This document shows positions 1 through 8,429 of a DNA stretch of 49,582 nt, in pieces. Both the position numbers and the translations under genes were made by a program. Positions within the stretch are counted from its first letter, which is position 1; each line of letters begins with the position of its first letter. Source of the DNA: Thiobacillus sp. UBA3361 (GTDB lineage: Bacteria > Pseudomonadota > Gammaproteobacteria > Burkholderiales > Thiobacillaceae); the NCBI GenBank assembly GCA_002360535.1, contig DEQR01000061.1, positions 1 to 49,582 on the forward strand, written 5' to 3'. Below the pieces are notes generated by a model, which made no database searches, was not told the origin of the DNA, and worked only from the letters and a program-made list of their open reading frames with translations.

Positions 1-1
1 G

Positions 2-1057
2 GCCCCGGCTGCGGCGGCACCCGCAGCCGCCGTTCCAGCGCCGTCGGTCCCAAGCGCCCCGACCGAGCCAGATCCGGCCGTACTCGACCTGGCGCGGGAA
101 GTGCGCCTGCTGCGCGGCATGGTGGAGGGCCAGTTGGCCGGCTTCGCCTGGAGCGACATCACCCACCGCGAACCGGTGCGCGCCGAGATCATGAAGCGCC
201 TGCTGGCCGCCGGCATCAGCGCCTCCCTGGCCCGCCAGCTGCTGGACAGCCTGCCCGCCGGCAACGACCTGGAAAAGGACCTGCGCCAGCTCAAGCAGAC
301 CCTGGCCCACAACATCCATATCGCCGACGAGTCGGAAGACATCCTGGACAAGGGCGGAGTCTATGCCCTGGTGGGCCCCACCGGGGTGGGCAAGACCACC
401 ACCGTGGCCAAGCTGGCGGCCCGCGCGGTGCTCAAGCACGGCGCCTCCAAGGTGGCCCTGGTGAGCACCGACACCTACCGGATCGGCGCCCAGGACCAGT
501 TGCGCATTTACGGCCGCATCCTGGGCACGCCGGTCTTCTCCGTGCGTGACGAGAACGACCTGGAGTTGACCCTGGCCGACCTGGGCCGGCGTCACCTGGT
601 ATTCATCGACACGGTGGGCATGAGCCAGCGCGACACGCGGGTCGCCGAGCAACTCGCCCTGCTCAGCGGCGAGCGGCGCAGCGTGCAGCGCATCCTGCTG
701 CTGGGCGCCCCGTCCCAGGGGATGACCCTGGAGGAAGTGGTGCGCGCCTACAGCGGACCAGGCCTGATCGGCTGCATCCTCACCAAGATCGACGAGGCCC
801 TGTCCTACGGGCCGGTGCTGGACGTGGTGGTGCGGCATCAGCTTACCGTACACTACGTCACCAACGGCCAACGGGTGCCGGAGGACCTGCACCTGGCCAA
901 CGCCCTCTACCTGGTCGATCGGGCCTTCCGCATGGGCCAGGCGGAAGGCCCGTTCTCCGTCGGCGAGGGCGACTTCCCCATCCTTATGGCCGCCCAGGAA
1001 CACGCCCCCCTGCCCGACCAAGCCCTGGGCGGCAATGCCGCGGGCGCCGCCGCCTGA
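2..1057 (+). CDS. flhF: FlhF, SRP-family GTPase for flagellar placement (5' end outside window)
   Basis: FlhF is an SRP-type GTPase that sets position and number of polar flagella at the inner membrane. The reading frame is open from base 2, so the N-terminal B domain lies outside the window; the first visible part is an Ala/Pro-rich linker, followed by the helix typical of FlhF (EVRLLRGMVEGQ). The G domain is intact: P-loop GPTGVGKTTTVAKLAA, switch/G3 DTVGMSQRD, and G4 TKIDEA. The stop lies 4 bases before the next start, so it is co-transcribed with the flhG-like gene and fliA. A GTG at 101 could look like a start, but the frame runs on upstream with FlhF-like composition, so I treat it as internal. 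Identification is firm. Confidence 0.95.
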   Translation, partial: APAAAAPAAAVPAPSVPSAPTEPDPAVLDLAREVRLLRGMVEGQLAGFAWSDITHREPVRAEIMKRLLAAGISASLARQLLDSLPAGNDLEKDLRQLKQTLAHNIHIADESEDILDKGGVYALVGPTGVGKTTTVAKLAARAVLKHGASKVALVSTDTYRIGAQDQLRIYGRILGTPVFSVRDENDLELTLADLGRRHLVFIDTVGMSQRDTRVAEQLALLSGERRSVQRILLLGAPSQGMTLEEVVRAYSGPGLIGCILTKIDEALSYGPVLDVVVRHQLTVHYVTNGQRVPEDLHLANALYLVDRAFRMGQAEGPFSVGEGDFPILMAAQEHAPLPDQALGGNAAGAAA

Positions 1058-1061
1058 CCGC

Positions 1062-1958
1062 ATGGACGACCAAGCAGCCGGCCTACGCAAGCTGTTGGGT
1101 CAGGTGCCCGACCTGCATGCCGTCGGTCTGTTCGGCAACGACGCGGTGCTCACCGCGCGCGCCACCGCGGCCCTGGCCGACAGCCTGGCGCGGCGCGGCA
1201 CCGCCCTTTGGGTGTTGGACGAACTGCCGCCGCCGACCAACGTGGCGGCCCAGTTCGGCATCCATCCCCATGCCCATCTCAGCCACCTGGCCGAAGGCAT
1301 CGTCATGCCCGCCGATGCCCTGCAGGGCATTACCTCGGGCGCCCAGCTGCTCAGCGTGCAGGGCGGCGCCCGTCCCCTCGCGGAGGTGGCGGAATCCGGC
1401 TGGCAAGCCTTCATGCACGGCATGGACGCCCTGCCGACCCGACCCGAGTGGCTGCTGATCCATGCCGACATCGGCTGCGGCGAACACAGCCTCGCCCTGA
1501 TGGCGGAAACCCGCATCCTGATCACCCAGGACCGCAAGAGCGCGCTGACCGACAGCTACGGCCTGCTGAAGGCCGCCGAACAAAATCGCCCGGCCCGCGA
1601 CTGGCAGGTGCTGATGATGAACGCGGGCAATGCGGACGACGCCCGGCACGCCTTCGATAACCTGGCCTCGACTGCCCGCCGCTTCCTGAACCTGGACCTG
1701 CGACTGCTGGGCATTGTGCCCAAGGATGCCCGTCTGGAGCAGGCCGCGCGCCAGATGCGGCCGTTGCTGGAGATCGCCCCGCACTGTGCCGCCGCCCTGG
1801 CGATTCGCCGCCTGGCCGACACACTATTCGAGCAAATTGGCGACAAGGCATTCCAATGGCATGATTTCTGGCAGAAAATGTGGCTGTTTAGTCGCCACGC
1901 CACACACATGCCCGCAACTCAGGGAATGCAAACACGATGGGACGAGCGCCCGTGGTGA
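1062..1958 (+). CDS. flhG: FlhG/FleN-like MinD-family protein lacking the P-loop
   Basis: The protein has 298 residues and the position of flhG (FleN/YlxH), the MinD-type ATPase that counters FlhF. The later part fits the family: hydrophobic strand EWLLIHADIG where MinD proteins have the Walker B LLIDT, then LITQDRKSALTDSYGLLK, which matches the FlhG pattern VTTPEPTxLTDAYALIK. The N-terminal deviant Walker A (KGGVGKT) is absent; the corresponding strand reads AVGLFGNDAVLTARATAAL. It is therefore probably unable to hydrolyse ATP in the usual way. I chose ATG 1062, directly after the flhF stop, over an upstream ATG at 1035 that overlaps flhF by 23 bases. The 3' end overlaps fliA by 22 bases. 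Confidence 0.75.
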   Translation: MDDQAAGLRKLLGQVPDLHAVGLFGNDAVLTARATAALADSLARRGTALWVLDELPPPTNVAAQFGIHPHAHLSHLAEGIVMPADALQGITSGAQLLSVQGGARPLAEVAESGWQAFMHGMDALPTRPEWLLIHADIGCGEHSLALMAETRILITQDRKSALTDSYGLLKAAEQNRPARDWQVLMMNAGNADDARHAFDNLASTARRFLNLDLRLLGIVPKDARLEQAARQMRPLLEIAPHCAAALAIRRLADTLFEQIGDKAFQWHDFWQKMWLFSRHATHMPATQGMQTRWDERPW

Positions 1959-2683
1959 ACAAAGACCGCAAATCGCTGGCCAGCAAGGAAACGCTGATCC
2001 GCGAGTACCTGCCATTGGTCAAGCGTATCGCCTACCACCTCATGACCCGGCTGCCCGCCAGCGTCGAGGTGGACGACATGATCCAGGCCGGCCTGATGGG
2101 CCTGCTGGACGCGGTGGATCGCTATGACAACGAGCAGGGCGCCCAGTTCGAGACCTATGCCACCCAGCGCATCCGCGGCGCCATGCTGGACGAACTGCGC
2201 GAGGCGGACTGGGCGTCGCGCAATGTGCGCAAGGCCGGCCGGCAGATCGAGAACGCCATCCACATCCTGGAACAGCGCCTCAAGCGTCCGCCCTCCGAGC
2301 AGGAGATCGCCACCGAACTGAGCCTGGACATCAACGACTACTTCGAGCTGCTCAACGACGCCCGCGGCGCCCAGCTCATGTATTACGAGGACCTGCACGA
2401 GGACAGCGGCGAGAGCTTCCTGGACCGGTTCGCCGACACCATCTCCCAGGGCCCCTTCGACGTCCTGACCAGCCGCCGCTTCAAGCAGGCCCTGGCCCAG
2501 GCGGTCACCATCCTGCCGGAGCGGGAAAAACAGCTCATGGGCATGTACTACGAGCAGGACATGAACTTCAAGGAGATCGGCGCGGTGCTGGGGGTGTCCG
2601 AATCCCGTGTCTGCCAGCTGCACAGCCAGGCCATCGCCCGATTGCGCGGGCGACTCCGGGAGTGGGCTCCGCAGGGTGAATAA
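1937..2683 (+). CDS. fliA: Flagellar sigma factor FliA (sigma-28)
   Basis: FliA directs RNA polymerase to late flagellar and chemotaxis promoters. The 248-residue product shows sigma-70 family regions in order: region 2 (EYLPLVKRIAYHLMTRLPAS, DDMIQAGLMGLLDAVDRYD, FETYATQRIRGAMLDELR), region 3 (about residues 95-135) and region 4 near the C terminus (LPEREKQLMGMYYEQDMNFKEIG, here split: LPEREKQLMGMYYEQ then DMNFKEIGAVLGVSESRVC) with its helix-turn-helix. The start overlaps the flhG-like gene by 22 bases, so coupling is likely; GTG codons at 1952 and 1955 are alternative starts. A promoter fitting its known target pattern is seen at 6651-6677 in this window. Confidence 0.95.
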   Translation: MGRAPVVNKDRKSLASKETLIREYLPLVKRIAYHLMTRLPASVEVDDMIQAGLMGLLDAVDRYDNEQGAQFETYATQRIRGAMLDELREADWASRNVRKAGRQIENAIHILEQRLKRPPSEQEIATELSLDINDYFELLNDARGAQLMYYEDLHEDSGESFLDRFADTISQGPFDVLTSRRFKQALAQAVTILPEREKQLMGMYYEQDMNFKEIGAVLGVSESRVCQLHSQAIARLRGRLREWAPQGE

Positions 2684-2769
2684 CCCGTCCATGACGCGGC
2701 TGAACTCCCTGATCGGGCGACGGGCCGCCCATAGATCGGCCTACCGCCCGTACTGGACAGGTAGGACCG

Positions 2770-3543
2770 ATGGCTGAACGAGGCGGACGCCCCAGCATGC
2801 GCCTGGACGTCATCAGCATCATCGGCCTGCTGGTCGGGCTCGCCGCCATCCTGGTGGGCCAGGCCCTGGAAGGCGGGCACATGGGCTCTCTGTTCCAGAT
2901 CACCGCCTTCTTCATCGTCATCGGCGGCACCGCCGGGGCGGTCATGCTGCAAAGCCCCCTGCGCACCTTCCTGGACGGCCTAGCCATGGCCAAGTGGGTG
3001 TTCCAGCCGCCGGCCGACACCCCGGAGGAGGTGCTGCACAAGCTGCTGGACTGGAGCCAGCAATCGCGGCGCGGCGGCCTGCTGGCCCTGGAACCGCACA
3101 TCGAGACCCAGGAAGACCTGTTCCAGCGCCGCGGCCTGCAGCTGCTGGTCGATGGGGCCGAGCCCGAGGTGCTGCGCGACACCATGGAACTGGAACTTTC
3201 CTCCTACGAGCAGCACCACTTGGACGCGGCCCGCATCTGGCAGGCGGCGGGCGGCTACTCGCCCACCATCGGCATCCTGGGCGCCGTCATGGGCCTGATC
3301 CACGTCATGGAAAACCTGTCCGACCCCTCCAAACTGGGCGCCGGCATCGCCGTGGCCTTCGTCGCCACCATCTATGGCGTGGGCGGTGCCAACCTAGTGT
3401 TCCTGCCCATGGCCAACAAGCTCAAGGCGGTGGTGGGCCGGCAGGTGAAGCTGCGCGACATGTACATCGAAGGCCTGGTGGCCATCGCCAACGGCGAGAA
3501 CCCGCGCATGATCGAGGCCAAGCTGCAGGGCTATCTGATATGA
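2770..3543 (+). CDS. motC: Flagellar stator protein, MotA/TolQ/ExbB family (MotC-type)
   Basis: This is the ring-forming stator subunit that, with MotD, couples proton flow to flagellar rotation in the inner membrane. The 257-residue protein has two N-terminal membrane segments (about 13-33 and 40-58), a cytoplasmic loop, and two C-terminal segments including GGYSPTIGILGAVMGLIHVM and IAVAFVATIYGVGGANLVF, which are characteristic of MotA. The order fliA-motC-motD matches the MotCD stator of pseudomonads and many betaproteobacteria. The chosen ATG follows AGGTAGGA at a good distance; an internal ATG at 2797 (before RLDVISIIG) is an alternative. A composite repeat separates it from motD. Confidence 0.9.
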   Translation: MAERGGRPSMRLDVISIIGLLVGLAAILVGQALEGGHMGSLFQITAFFIVIGGTAGAVMLQSPLRTFLDGLAMAKWVFQPPADTPEEVLHKLLDWSQQSRRGGLLALEPHIETQEDLFQRRGLQLLVDGAEPEVLRDTMELELSSYEQHHLDAARIWQAAGGYSPTIGILGAVMGLIHVMENLSDPSKLGAGIAVAFVATIYGVGGANLVFLPMANKLKAVVGRQVKLRDMYIEGLVAIANGENPRMIEAKLQGYLI

Positions 3544-3677
3544 GATGCAAGAGGCAAGAGGCAAGAGGCAAGGGGCATGGTGCAAGCACAATCGTAGGTC
3601 GGCAATCCTTTGCCGACATTCCCTGTCCTGTCGCCCTGCGGCTGCCTTCCCCTTGCATCTTGCATCTTGCATCTTGA
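3544..3677 (+). repeat. Composite heptamer-repeat / stem-loop element between motC and motD
   Basis: Three parts are visible. AGAGGCA occurs three times exactly plus one copy with one change (3550-3577), preceded by GATGCAA. A perfect 8-pair stem (GTCGGCAA, loop TCCT, TTGCCGAC) lies at 3598-3617. TTGCATC is then repeated three times (3653-3673). The last unit is the reverse complement of the GATGCAA that opens the element, so the ends can pair. There is no T-tract, so it is not a simple terminator. A structure with the same plan occurs at 47701-47883. Confidence 0.8.
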
Positions 3678-3690
3678 ACCTGGTTCAGAC

Positions 3691-4488
3691 ATGCCCCGCA
3701 AGCCCCCCCAAGAGGAACACGAGAACCTGGAACGCTGGCTGGTGTCCTACGCGGACTTCATCACCCTGCTGTTTGCCTTCTTCGTGGTCATGTACGCCAT
3801 CTCCTCCATCAACGAGGGCAAGTACCGGGTGCTGTCCGACTCCCTGATCAGCGCCTTCCGGGAACAGCCGCGCAGCGACAAGCCCATCGAAATGGGCGCC
3901 AAGCGCGCCGAGGTGCTGGGCGGTACCGGCATGCCCATCGGCAAGGCGCAGCCCTCCGTCCCCCCCACGCCTGGCGGTCCTGCCGAGCCCACGGCGCGGA
4001 TGAAGAAGGTGGCCAAGAACGTCCTGGAGGCCATGGCGCCCCTGATCAAGGAAGGCCAGGTGCGGGTGCTCCAGTCAGCCCGCGGCATCACGGTCGAGAT
4101 CAACGCCAGCACCCTGTTCGCCAGTGGCGACTCGGTGCTGTCGGGCACCTCCATGCAGGCCCTGACCGAGGTGGCCAAGGTGCTGTCGGAGGTGGACAAC
4201 CCCATCCGCGTGGAGGGCCACACGGACAACGTGCCCATCAGCATCCCTGCCTTCCCGTCCAACTGGGAGCTGTCCTCCTCCCGCGCCGGCAGCGTGGTGC
4301 GCCTATTCATGGAACAGGGGGTGGCGCCGGGGCGCATGGTGGCCATCGGCTACGCCGACAACAAGCCCGTTGACACCAACACCACACCGGAAGGCCGCAG
4401 CCGCAACCGGCGGGTGAACATCCTCATCCTGCACGAAAACGCCAGCGCCACCGAGGAACTCTCCCTGGACGGCCCCGCCCCCCGGTAA
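3691..4488 (+). CDS. motD: Flagellar stator protein, MotB family (MotD-type)
   Basis: MotD is the peptidoglycan-anchored partner of MotC. The 265-residue product starts with a short basic N terminus, then one membrane helix beginning WLVSYADFITLLFAFFVVMY; D22 is the conserved proton-binding aspartate. After a Pro-rich linker (about 80-105) comes an OmpA-like peptidoglycan-binding domain with VEGHTDNVP and the closing SRNRRVNILI. I start at ATG 3691 because the membrane helix must be N-terminal; the frame is open further upstream only through the repeat element. It forms the end of the flagellar run. Confidence 0.92.
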   Translation: MPRKPPQEEHENLERWLVSYADFITLLFAFFVVMYAISSINEGKYRVLSDSLISAFREQPRSDKPIEMGAKRAEVLGGTGMPIGKAQPSVPPTPGGPAEPTARMKKVAKNVLEAMAPLIKEGQVRVLQSARGITVEINASTLFASGDSVLSGTSMQALTEVAKVLSEVDNPIRVEGHTDNVPISIPAFPSNWELSSSRAGSVVRLFMEQGVAPGRMVAIGYADNKPVDTNTTPEGRSRNRRVNILILHENASATEELSLDGPAPR

Positions 4489-4537
4489 GCCTCCGAGTGG
4501 CATGAAGCCGGGCGGAACAGCGACTACAATTTCCCTC

Positions 4538-5293
4538 ATGAGACCCAACCTGCGCGTCGCCAGCTACAACATCCACAAGGGCCTGTCCTTCTTCAACCGC
4601 CGCATGGTGGTGCACGAACTGCGCGACCGCCTGCTGACCCTGGACGCGGACATCGTCTTCCTGCAAGAGGTGCAGGGCCACCATGCGCACCGCTCGGGCC
4701 ACTTCAATGGCTGGCCGGAACAACCGCAGCACGAATTCCTGGCCGGCGAGGCCTGGACCGCCTTCGCCTACGGCCGCAACGCGGTCTATGACCACGGCCA
4801 CCACGGCAACGCCATCCTGTCGCGCTTCCCCATCCTGCGCTGGGACAACGAGGACATCTCCGCCCATTCCATGGAGCAGCGGGGCCTGCTGCACTGCGAG
4901 CTGGAGGTGAACGGCATGTCCCAGCCCCTGCACGCCATCTGCCTGCACCTGGCCCTGAACGAATCGGGCCGGCGCAAGCAGCTGCACCGGGTGTCGGAAC
5001 GCATCCGCAGCATGGTGCCGGACGACGCCCCGCTGATCATGGCCGGCGACTTCAACGACTGGCGCCAGCGGGCCTACCGCTACCTGGCCCAGGAACTGGG
5101 CCTGGTGGAGGTATTCGAGACCCAACACGGGCGGCCGGCGCGCAGCTTCCCCGCCGCCCTCCCCCTGTTCACCCTCGACCGCATCTACGTGCGCGGCTTC
5201 GGCGTCGCCTCCGCCCACGTGCTGCACGGCACCGGCTGGCGTCGCCTATCCGACCACGCCCCCCTCACCGCCAACCTGCATCCCCTCGTCTAG
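4538..5293 (+). CDS. Endonuclease/exonuclease/phosphatase (EEP) family protein, YbhP-like
   Basis: The 251-residue protein carries the EEP fold used by metal-dependent nucleases and phosphodiesterases. Active-site motifs are present in order: SYNIHKG (Asn11), FLQEV (Glu44), MAGDFNDW, LDRIYV and the terminal LSDHAPL. The gene ends 3 bases before the cardiolipin synthase start, the same pairing as ybhP-clsB (ybhO) in enterobacteria, which suggests a lipid-related phosphodiester or phosphate-ester substrate, though the actual substrate is unknown. ATG 4538 is preferred over ATG 4502 because the conserved strand starts at once (MRPNLRVASYNIHKG). Confidence 0.85.
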   Translation: MRPNLRVASYNIHKGLSFFNRRMVVHELRDRLLTLDADIVFLQEVQGHHAHRSGHFNGWPEQPQHEFLAGEAWTAFAYGRNAVYDHGHHGNAILSRFPILRWDNEDISAHSMEQRGLLHCELEVNGMSQPLHAICLHLALNESGRRKQLHRVSERIRSMVPDDAPLIMAGDFNDWRQRAYRYLAQELGLVEVFETQHGRPARSFPAALPLFTLDRIYVRGFGVASAHVLHGTGWRRLSDHAPLTANLHPLV

Positions 5294-5296
5294 GGC

Positions 5297-6463
5297 GTGT
5301 TTCGTCCGGGCAACCGCCTGACCCTGCTGGAAAACGGCGCGAGCTATTTTCCCGCCCTGCTGGAGGCGCTGGACGGCGCCCGGCAGGAAATCCATCTGGA
5401 AAGCTACATCTTCGAGCCGGACGACACCGGCCGCGCGGTGCTCGACGCCCTGATCCGGGCGGCACGCCGCGACGTGCGAGTGCACATGCTGCTGGACGGC
5501 TTCGGCTGCCGCGACTTCCCTCCCGAGATTGCCGAGAAGTTGGCGGCAGCCGGCGTGCAGCTGATGTTCTTCCGGCCCGAACCGTCCTTCCTGCTGCGCT
5601 TCCGGCGGCACCGCCTGCGGCGCATGCACCGCAAGATCGTGCTCATCGACGCGCGCATCGCCTTCGTCGGCGGCATCAATGTCATCGACGATCGCACCGG
5701 CCAACCCCTGCGCGGCCGGCAGCCGGCCCACCGCTACGACTATGCGGTGCGGATGGAAGGCCCGGTGCTGGTGGATGTCTGGCAGGCCGTGCGGCGGCTG
5801 TGGTGGCTGGTGCGCTGGAGCCGCATCGGCCACCGCCCCGGCCTGGGGCGCGACCCGCAACCGGACGCCCATGCCATCGGCACCCAGCCCGCCGCCTTCC
5901 TGGTGCGCGACAACCTGCGCAACCGGCGCGCCATCGAATCCGCCTACCTGGACGCCATCCGCGCCGCACGGGAAGAGATCCTCATCGCCAACGCCTACTT
6001 CCTGCCCGGCCGCCGCTTCCGCCAGGCGCTCATCCAGGCCGCCCGGCGCGGCGTGCGGGTGGTCCTGCTGATGCAGGGCGCCACCGACCACCGCCTCTAT
6101 CTGCTGGCCGCCCAGGCCCTGTACGGCCACTTCCTGGAAAACGGCGTGGAGATCCACGAATACCGGGCCAGCTACCTGCACGCCAAGGTAGCCACGGTGG
6201 ATGAGGACTGGTCCACGGTGGGTTCCAGCAACATCGACCCCTTCAGCCTGGTGATGGCCCGCGAGGGCAACGTGTTCGTGCGCGACTGCCGTTTCACCGA
6301 TGAGCTGCGGCGCAGCCTGCACCAGGCCATCCGCGAACGCGCCAGACCGCTGCATGCCCGGCTCTGGCGGCGCCAGCCCTGGTACCGGCGGGCGGCATCC
6401 TGGGCCGTTTATGGCCTGGTCCGGCTGGCCGCCGGGCTGGTGGGCTACGCCGGCCTGAACTGA
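5297..6463 (+). CDS. clsB: Cardiolipin synthase B (phospholipase D superfamily)
   Basis: ClsB-type enzymes make cardiolipin at the membrane by phosphatidyl transfer. The 388-residue protein has two phospholipase-D motifs: H111-x-K113-x4-D118 (MHRKIVLID) and H295-x-K297-x4-D302 (LHAKVATVD), each followed by the usual GG.N or GSSN element (FVGGINVID, VGSSNIDPFS). There is no N-terminal pair of membrane helices, which separates the ClsB type from ClsA; the C terminus is hydrophobic. The predicted start is GTG, 3 bases after the stop of the EEP gene, so the two are very likely co-translated. Confidence 0.9.
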   Translation: MFRPGNRLTLLENGASYFPALLEALDGARQEIHLESYIFEPDDTGRAVLDALIRAARRDVRVHMLLDGFGCRDFPPEIAEKLAAAGVQLMFFRPEPSFLLRFRRHRLRRMHRKIVLIDARIAFVGGINVIDDRTGQPLRGRQPAHRYDYAVRMEGPVLVDVWQAVRRLWWLVRWSRIGHRPGLGRDPQPDAHAIGTQPAAFLVRDNLRNRRAIESAYLDAIRAAREEILIANAYFLPGRRFRQALIQAARRGVRVVLLMQGATDHRLYLLAAQALYGHFLENGVEIHEYRASYLHAKVATVDEDWSTVGSSNIDPFSLVMAREGNVFVRDCRFTDELRRSLHQAIRERARPLHARLWRRQPWYRRAASWAVYGLVRLAAGLVGYAGLN

Positions 6464-6650
6464 ATGGATTCCGTACCGACCGGCGGCCATCCGCGGGCGG
6501 CTCGGCGCGAGACGTAGGCCCATCCCTTAACCCCAGTCACAGTGGGCCTATCGCGGTACAAACAGCCTTGTTTTCACCGGGTTCGATGCAATACTTAACG
6601 CGTTGCGGGAAGAATCCGTCTCATCCGTGGCGATACACGCCAAATTTTCC

Positions 6651-6677
6651 TTTAGTTGGCCGCGAAATAGCCGATGA
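6651..6677 (+). promoter_or_regulatory. Candidate FliA (sigma-28) promoter
   Basis: TTTAGTTG, 11 bases, GCCGATGA. The known FliA consensus is TAAAGTTT-N11-GCCGATAA; here the -10 differs at one base and the -35 matches at five of eight, with exact spacing. It lies 37 bases before the GTG of the GGDEF-EAL gene, and fliA itself is 4 kb upstream. Confidence 0.6.
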
Positions 6678-6713
6678 CAACCCTGACGCAAACGCGAAGA
6701 GCCTGATCGACCG

Positions 6714-8429
6714 GTGCCAACCCCGATCTCCCCCACCACCCATTCCCCCCCTGCAGCCAGCGCCACGGACCGTCTGGCGGACCGGCTGACGGATTTCCTG
6801 GCCCGGGTCAGCCCTGAAGGCACCCTGCGCTTCGTCTCTCCCCAGGGCCTGGCCTGGCTGCGCCAGCCGGCGGATCTGATCGACAAAGGACACAGCCTGT
6901 TCGACGCCATCGCGCCGGAAGACCGGCCCGCTCTGCGAGAGGCCCTGGCGGCCGCCCAGGACCACGAACCCCGCCGGCTCTCCCTGCGCATGTTGCGCGG
7001 CGGCACGGGCAGCGTGCGAGTGCTGGCCCGGGTATTGAGCCTGATGCACACCGGAACGCATCAGGAACTGCTGTTCGCCGCCTGGGATCCGCGTGATTGC
7101 CTGTCGCCTCCCTCTTCCGGGGAAACCGGACCCGCCCAGGACGGCCTGACGGGCCTGCACAACCGGGACAGCCTGCTGCGGCAGCTGGCCGACCTGTGCG
7201 CCGCCCCGCCCGCGCCGGGAAGCGGATTCACCCTGCTGCATCTGGGCCTGGACGGTTTCCAGAAGGTCAACGACGCCCTGGGCCACGCGGTGGGCGACCG
7301 GCTGCTGGTCGAGGCCGGCCGACGGCTGGTGGGCACGCTGCGCGCCGCCGACAAGGTGGCCCGCACCGGCGGCGACGAATTCGCGGTGATCCTGCGGGAC
7401 ACCTTCGACCGGCAGGCCGCCCTGAACGTGGCGCGCAAGCTCCAGAGCGCCCTGCAACGGCCCTTCCAGCACGGCGACACCCACCTGCACGTCACCGCCA
7501 GCATCGGCCTGGCCCAGTTTCCCGAACACGCCACGGACGGCCAGCAGCTCTTCAAGTGCGCCGACATGGCCCTGACCCTGGCCAAGGAGTCCGGGCCAAA
7601 CCGCTGCCTCGTCTATGCCCCGGAGGGCGGCACGGTGCTGCGCCAGCGCGTGCTGCTGGAAGAGCGCATGTACGACGCCTTCCAGAACGGCGAATTCGAC
7701 CTGCATTACCAGCCCCTGTTCCGTGCCCAGGACGGCGGCCTGGTCGGTTTCGAGGCGCTCATGCGCTGGACCTCGCCGGGCCAGGGCAACGTCTCGCCCG
7801 CGGAATTCATCCCCCTGGCGGAAAAGAACGGCCTCATCGGCCTGCTGGGGGCCTGGTCGCTGCGCGCCAGCTGCCACCAAATGGCCAACTGGAACAAGGC
7901 CTGGGACACGCGGCTGAGCATCTCCGTCAACCTCTCCCCCCATCAATTCCGCCACAAGGACTTGGCCGGCCTGGTGCGCAATGCCTTGCGGGAATCCGGC
8001 CTGCCAGCGGACTGCCTGACCCTGGAGATCACCGAGGGCGAGCTGATGCACGACCCGGCCGAGGCGGCGAGCGTGCTGGACCAGCTGCGGGAGCAGGGCG
8101 TGCGCATCTCGGTGGACGACTTCGGCACCGGCTACTCCTCCATGGCCTACCTGAAGCGCTTTCCGCTGAGCAGCCTGAAGATCGACCGTTCCTTCGTCCG
8201 GGACCTGGGCCATGACGGCAGCGACCAAGCCATCGTCAGCGCCATTCTCAGCCTGGCCAAGGCACTGGGCCTCAAGGTGGTGGCCGAGGGCGTCGAGACC
8301 GACGGGCAACTGGCCATCCTGCAGGCCAGGGGCTGCGACCTGATCCAGGGCTTTCTGTTGGGGCGGCCCGCCCCGGCAGCGGCCGTTGAGTCCAACGTGG
8401 ACACGGGTAAATGGATACCGCGCAAATAG
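6714..8429 (+). CDS. PAS-like/GGDEF/EAL c-di-GMP turnover protein
   Basis: The 571-residue protein makes and/or breaks cyclic di-GMP. Residues about 20-125 resemble a PAS fold. The GGDEF domain (140-310) keeps the active motif GGDEF at 219-223 and an inhibitory I-site RxxD (RAAD, 210-213) five residues before it. The EAL domain (about 320-565) keeps E347-A-L (GFEALMRW), NLSPHQF, EITEGEL, DDFGTGYSS, KIDRSFV and AEGVET, so both catalytic centres look intact. No membrane segment is seen. The start is a GTG with no strong ribosome site, so it is provisional. It overlaps the HDOD gene by 19 bases, and a FliA-type promoter precedes it. Confidence 0.9.
   Translation: MPTPISPTTHSPPAASATDRLADRLTDFLARVSPEGTLRFVSPQGLAWLRQPADLIDKGHSLFDAIAPEDRPALREALAAAQDHEPRRLSLRMLRGGTGSVRVLARVLSLMHTGTHQELLFAAWDPRDCLSPPSSGETGPAQDGLTGLHNRDSLLRQLADLCAAPPAPGSGFTLLHLGLDGFQKVNDALGHAVGDRLLVEAGRRLVGTLRAADKVARTGGDEFAVILRDTFDRQAALNVARKLQSALQRPFQHGDTHLHVTASIGLAQFPEHATDGQQLFKCADMALTLAKESGPNRCLVYAPEGGTVLRQRVLLEERMYDAFQNGEFDLHYQPLFRAQDGGLVGFEALMRWTSPGQGNVSPAEFIPLAEKNGLIGLLGAWSLRASCHQMANWNKAWDTRLSISVNLSPHQFRHKDLAGLVRNALRESGLPADCLTLEITEGELMHDPAEAASVLDQLREQGVRISVDDFGTGYSSMAYLKRFPLSSLKIDRSFVRDLGHDGSDQAIVSAILSLAKALGLKVVAEGVETDGQLAILQARGCDLIQGFLLGRPAPAAAVESNVDTGKWIPRK

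Noticed and set aside
6621..8309. 562-codon minus-strand frame opposite the GGDEF-EAL gene
   Set aside because: The plus strand encodes two intact catalytic domains; the minus frame has no family features.
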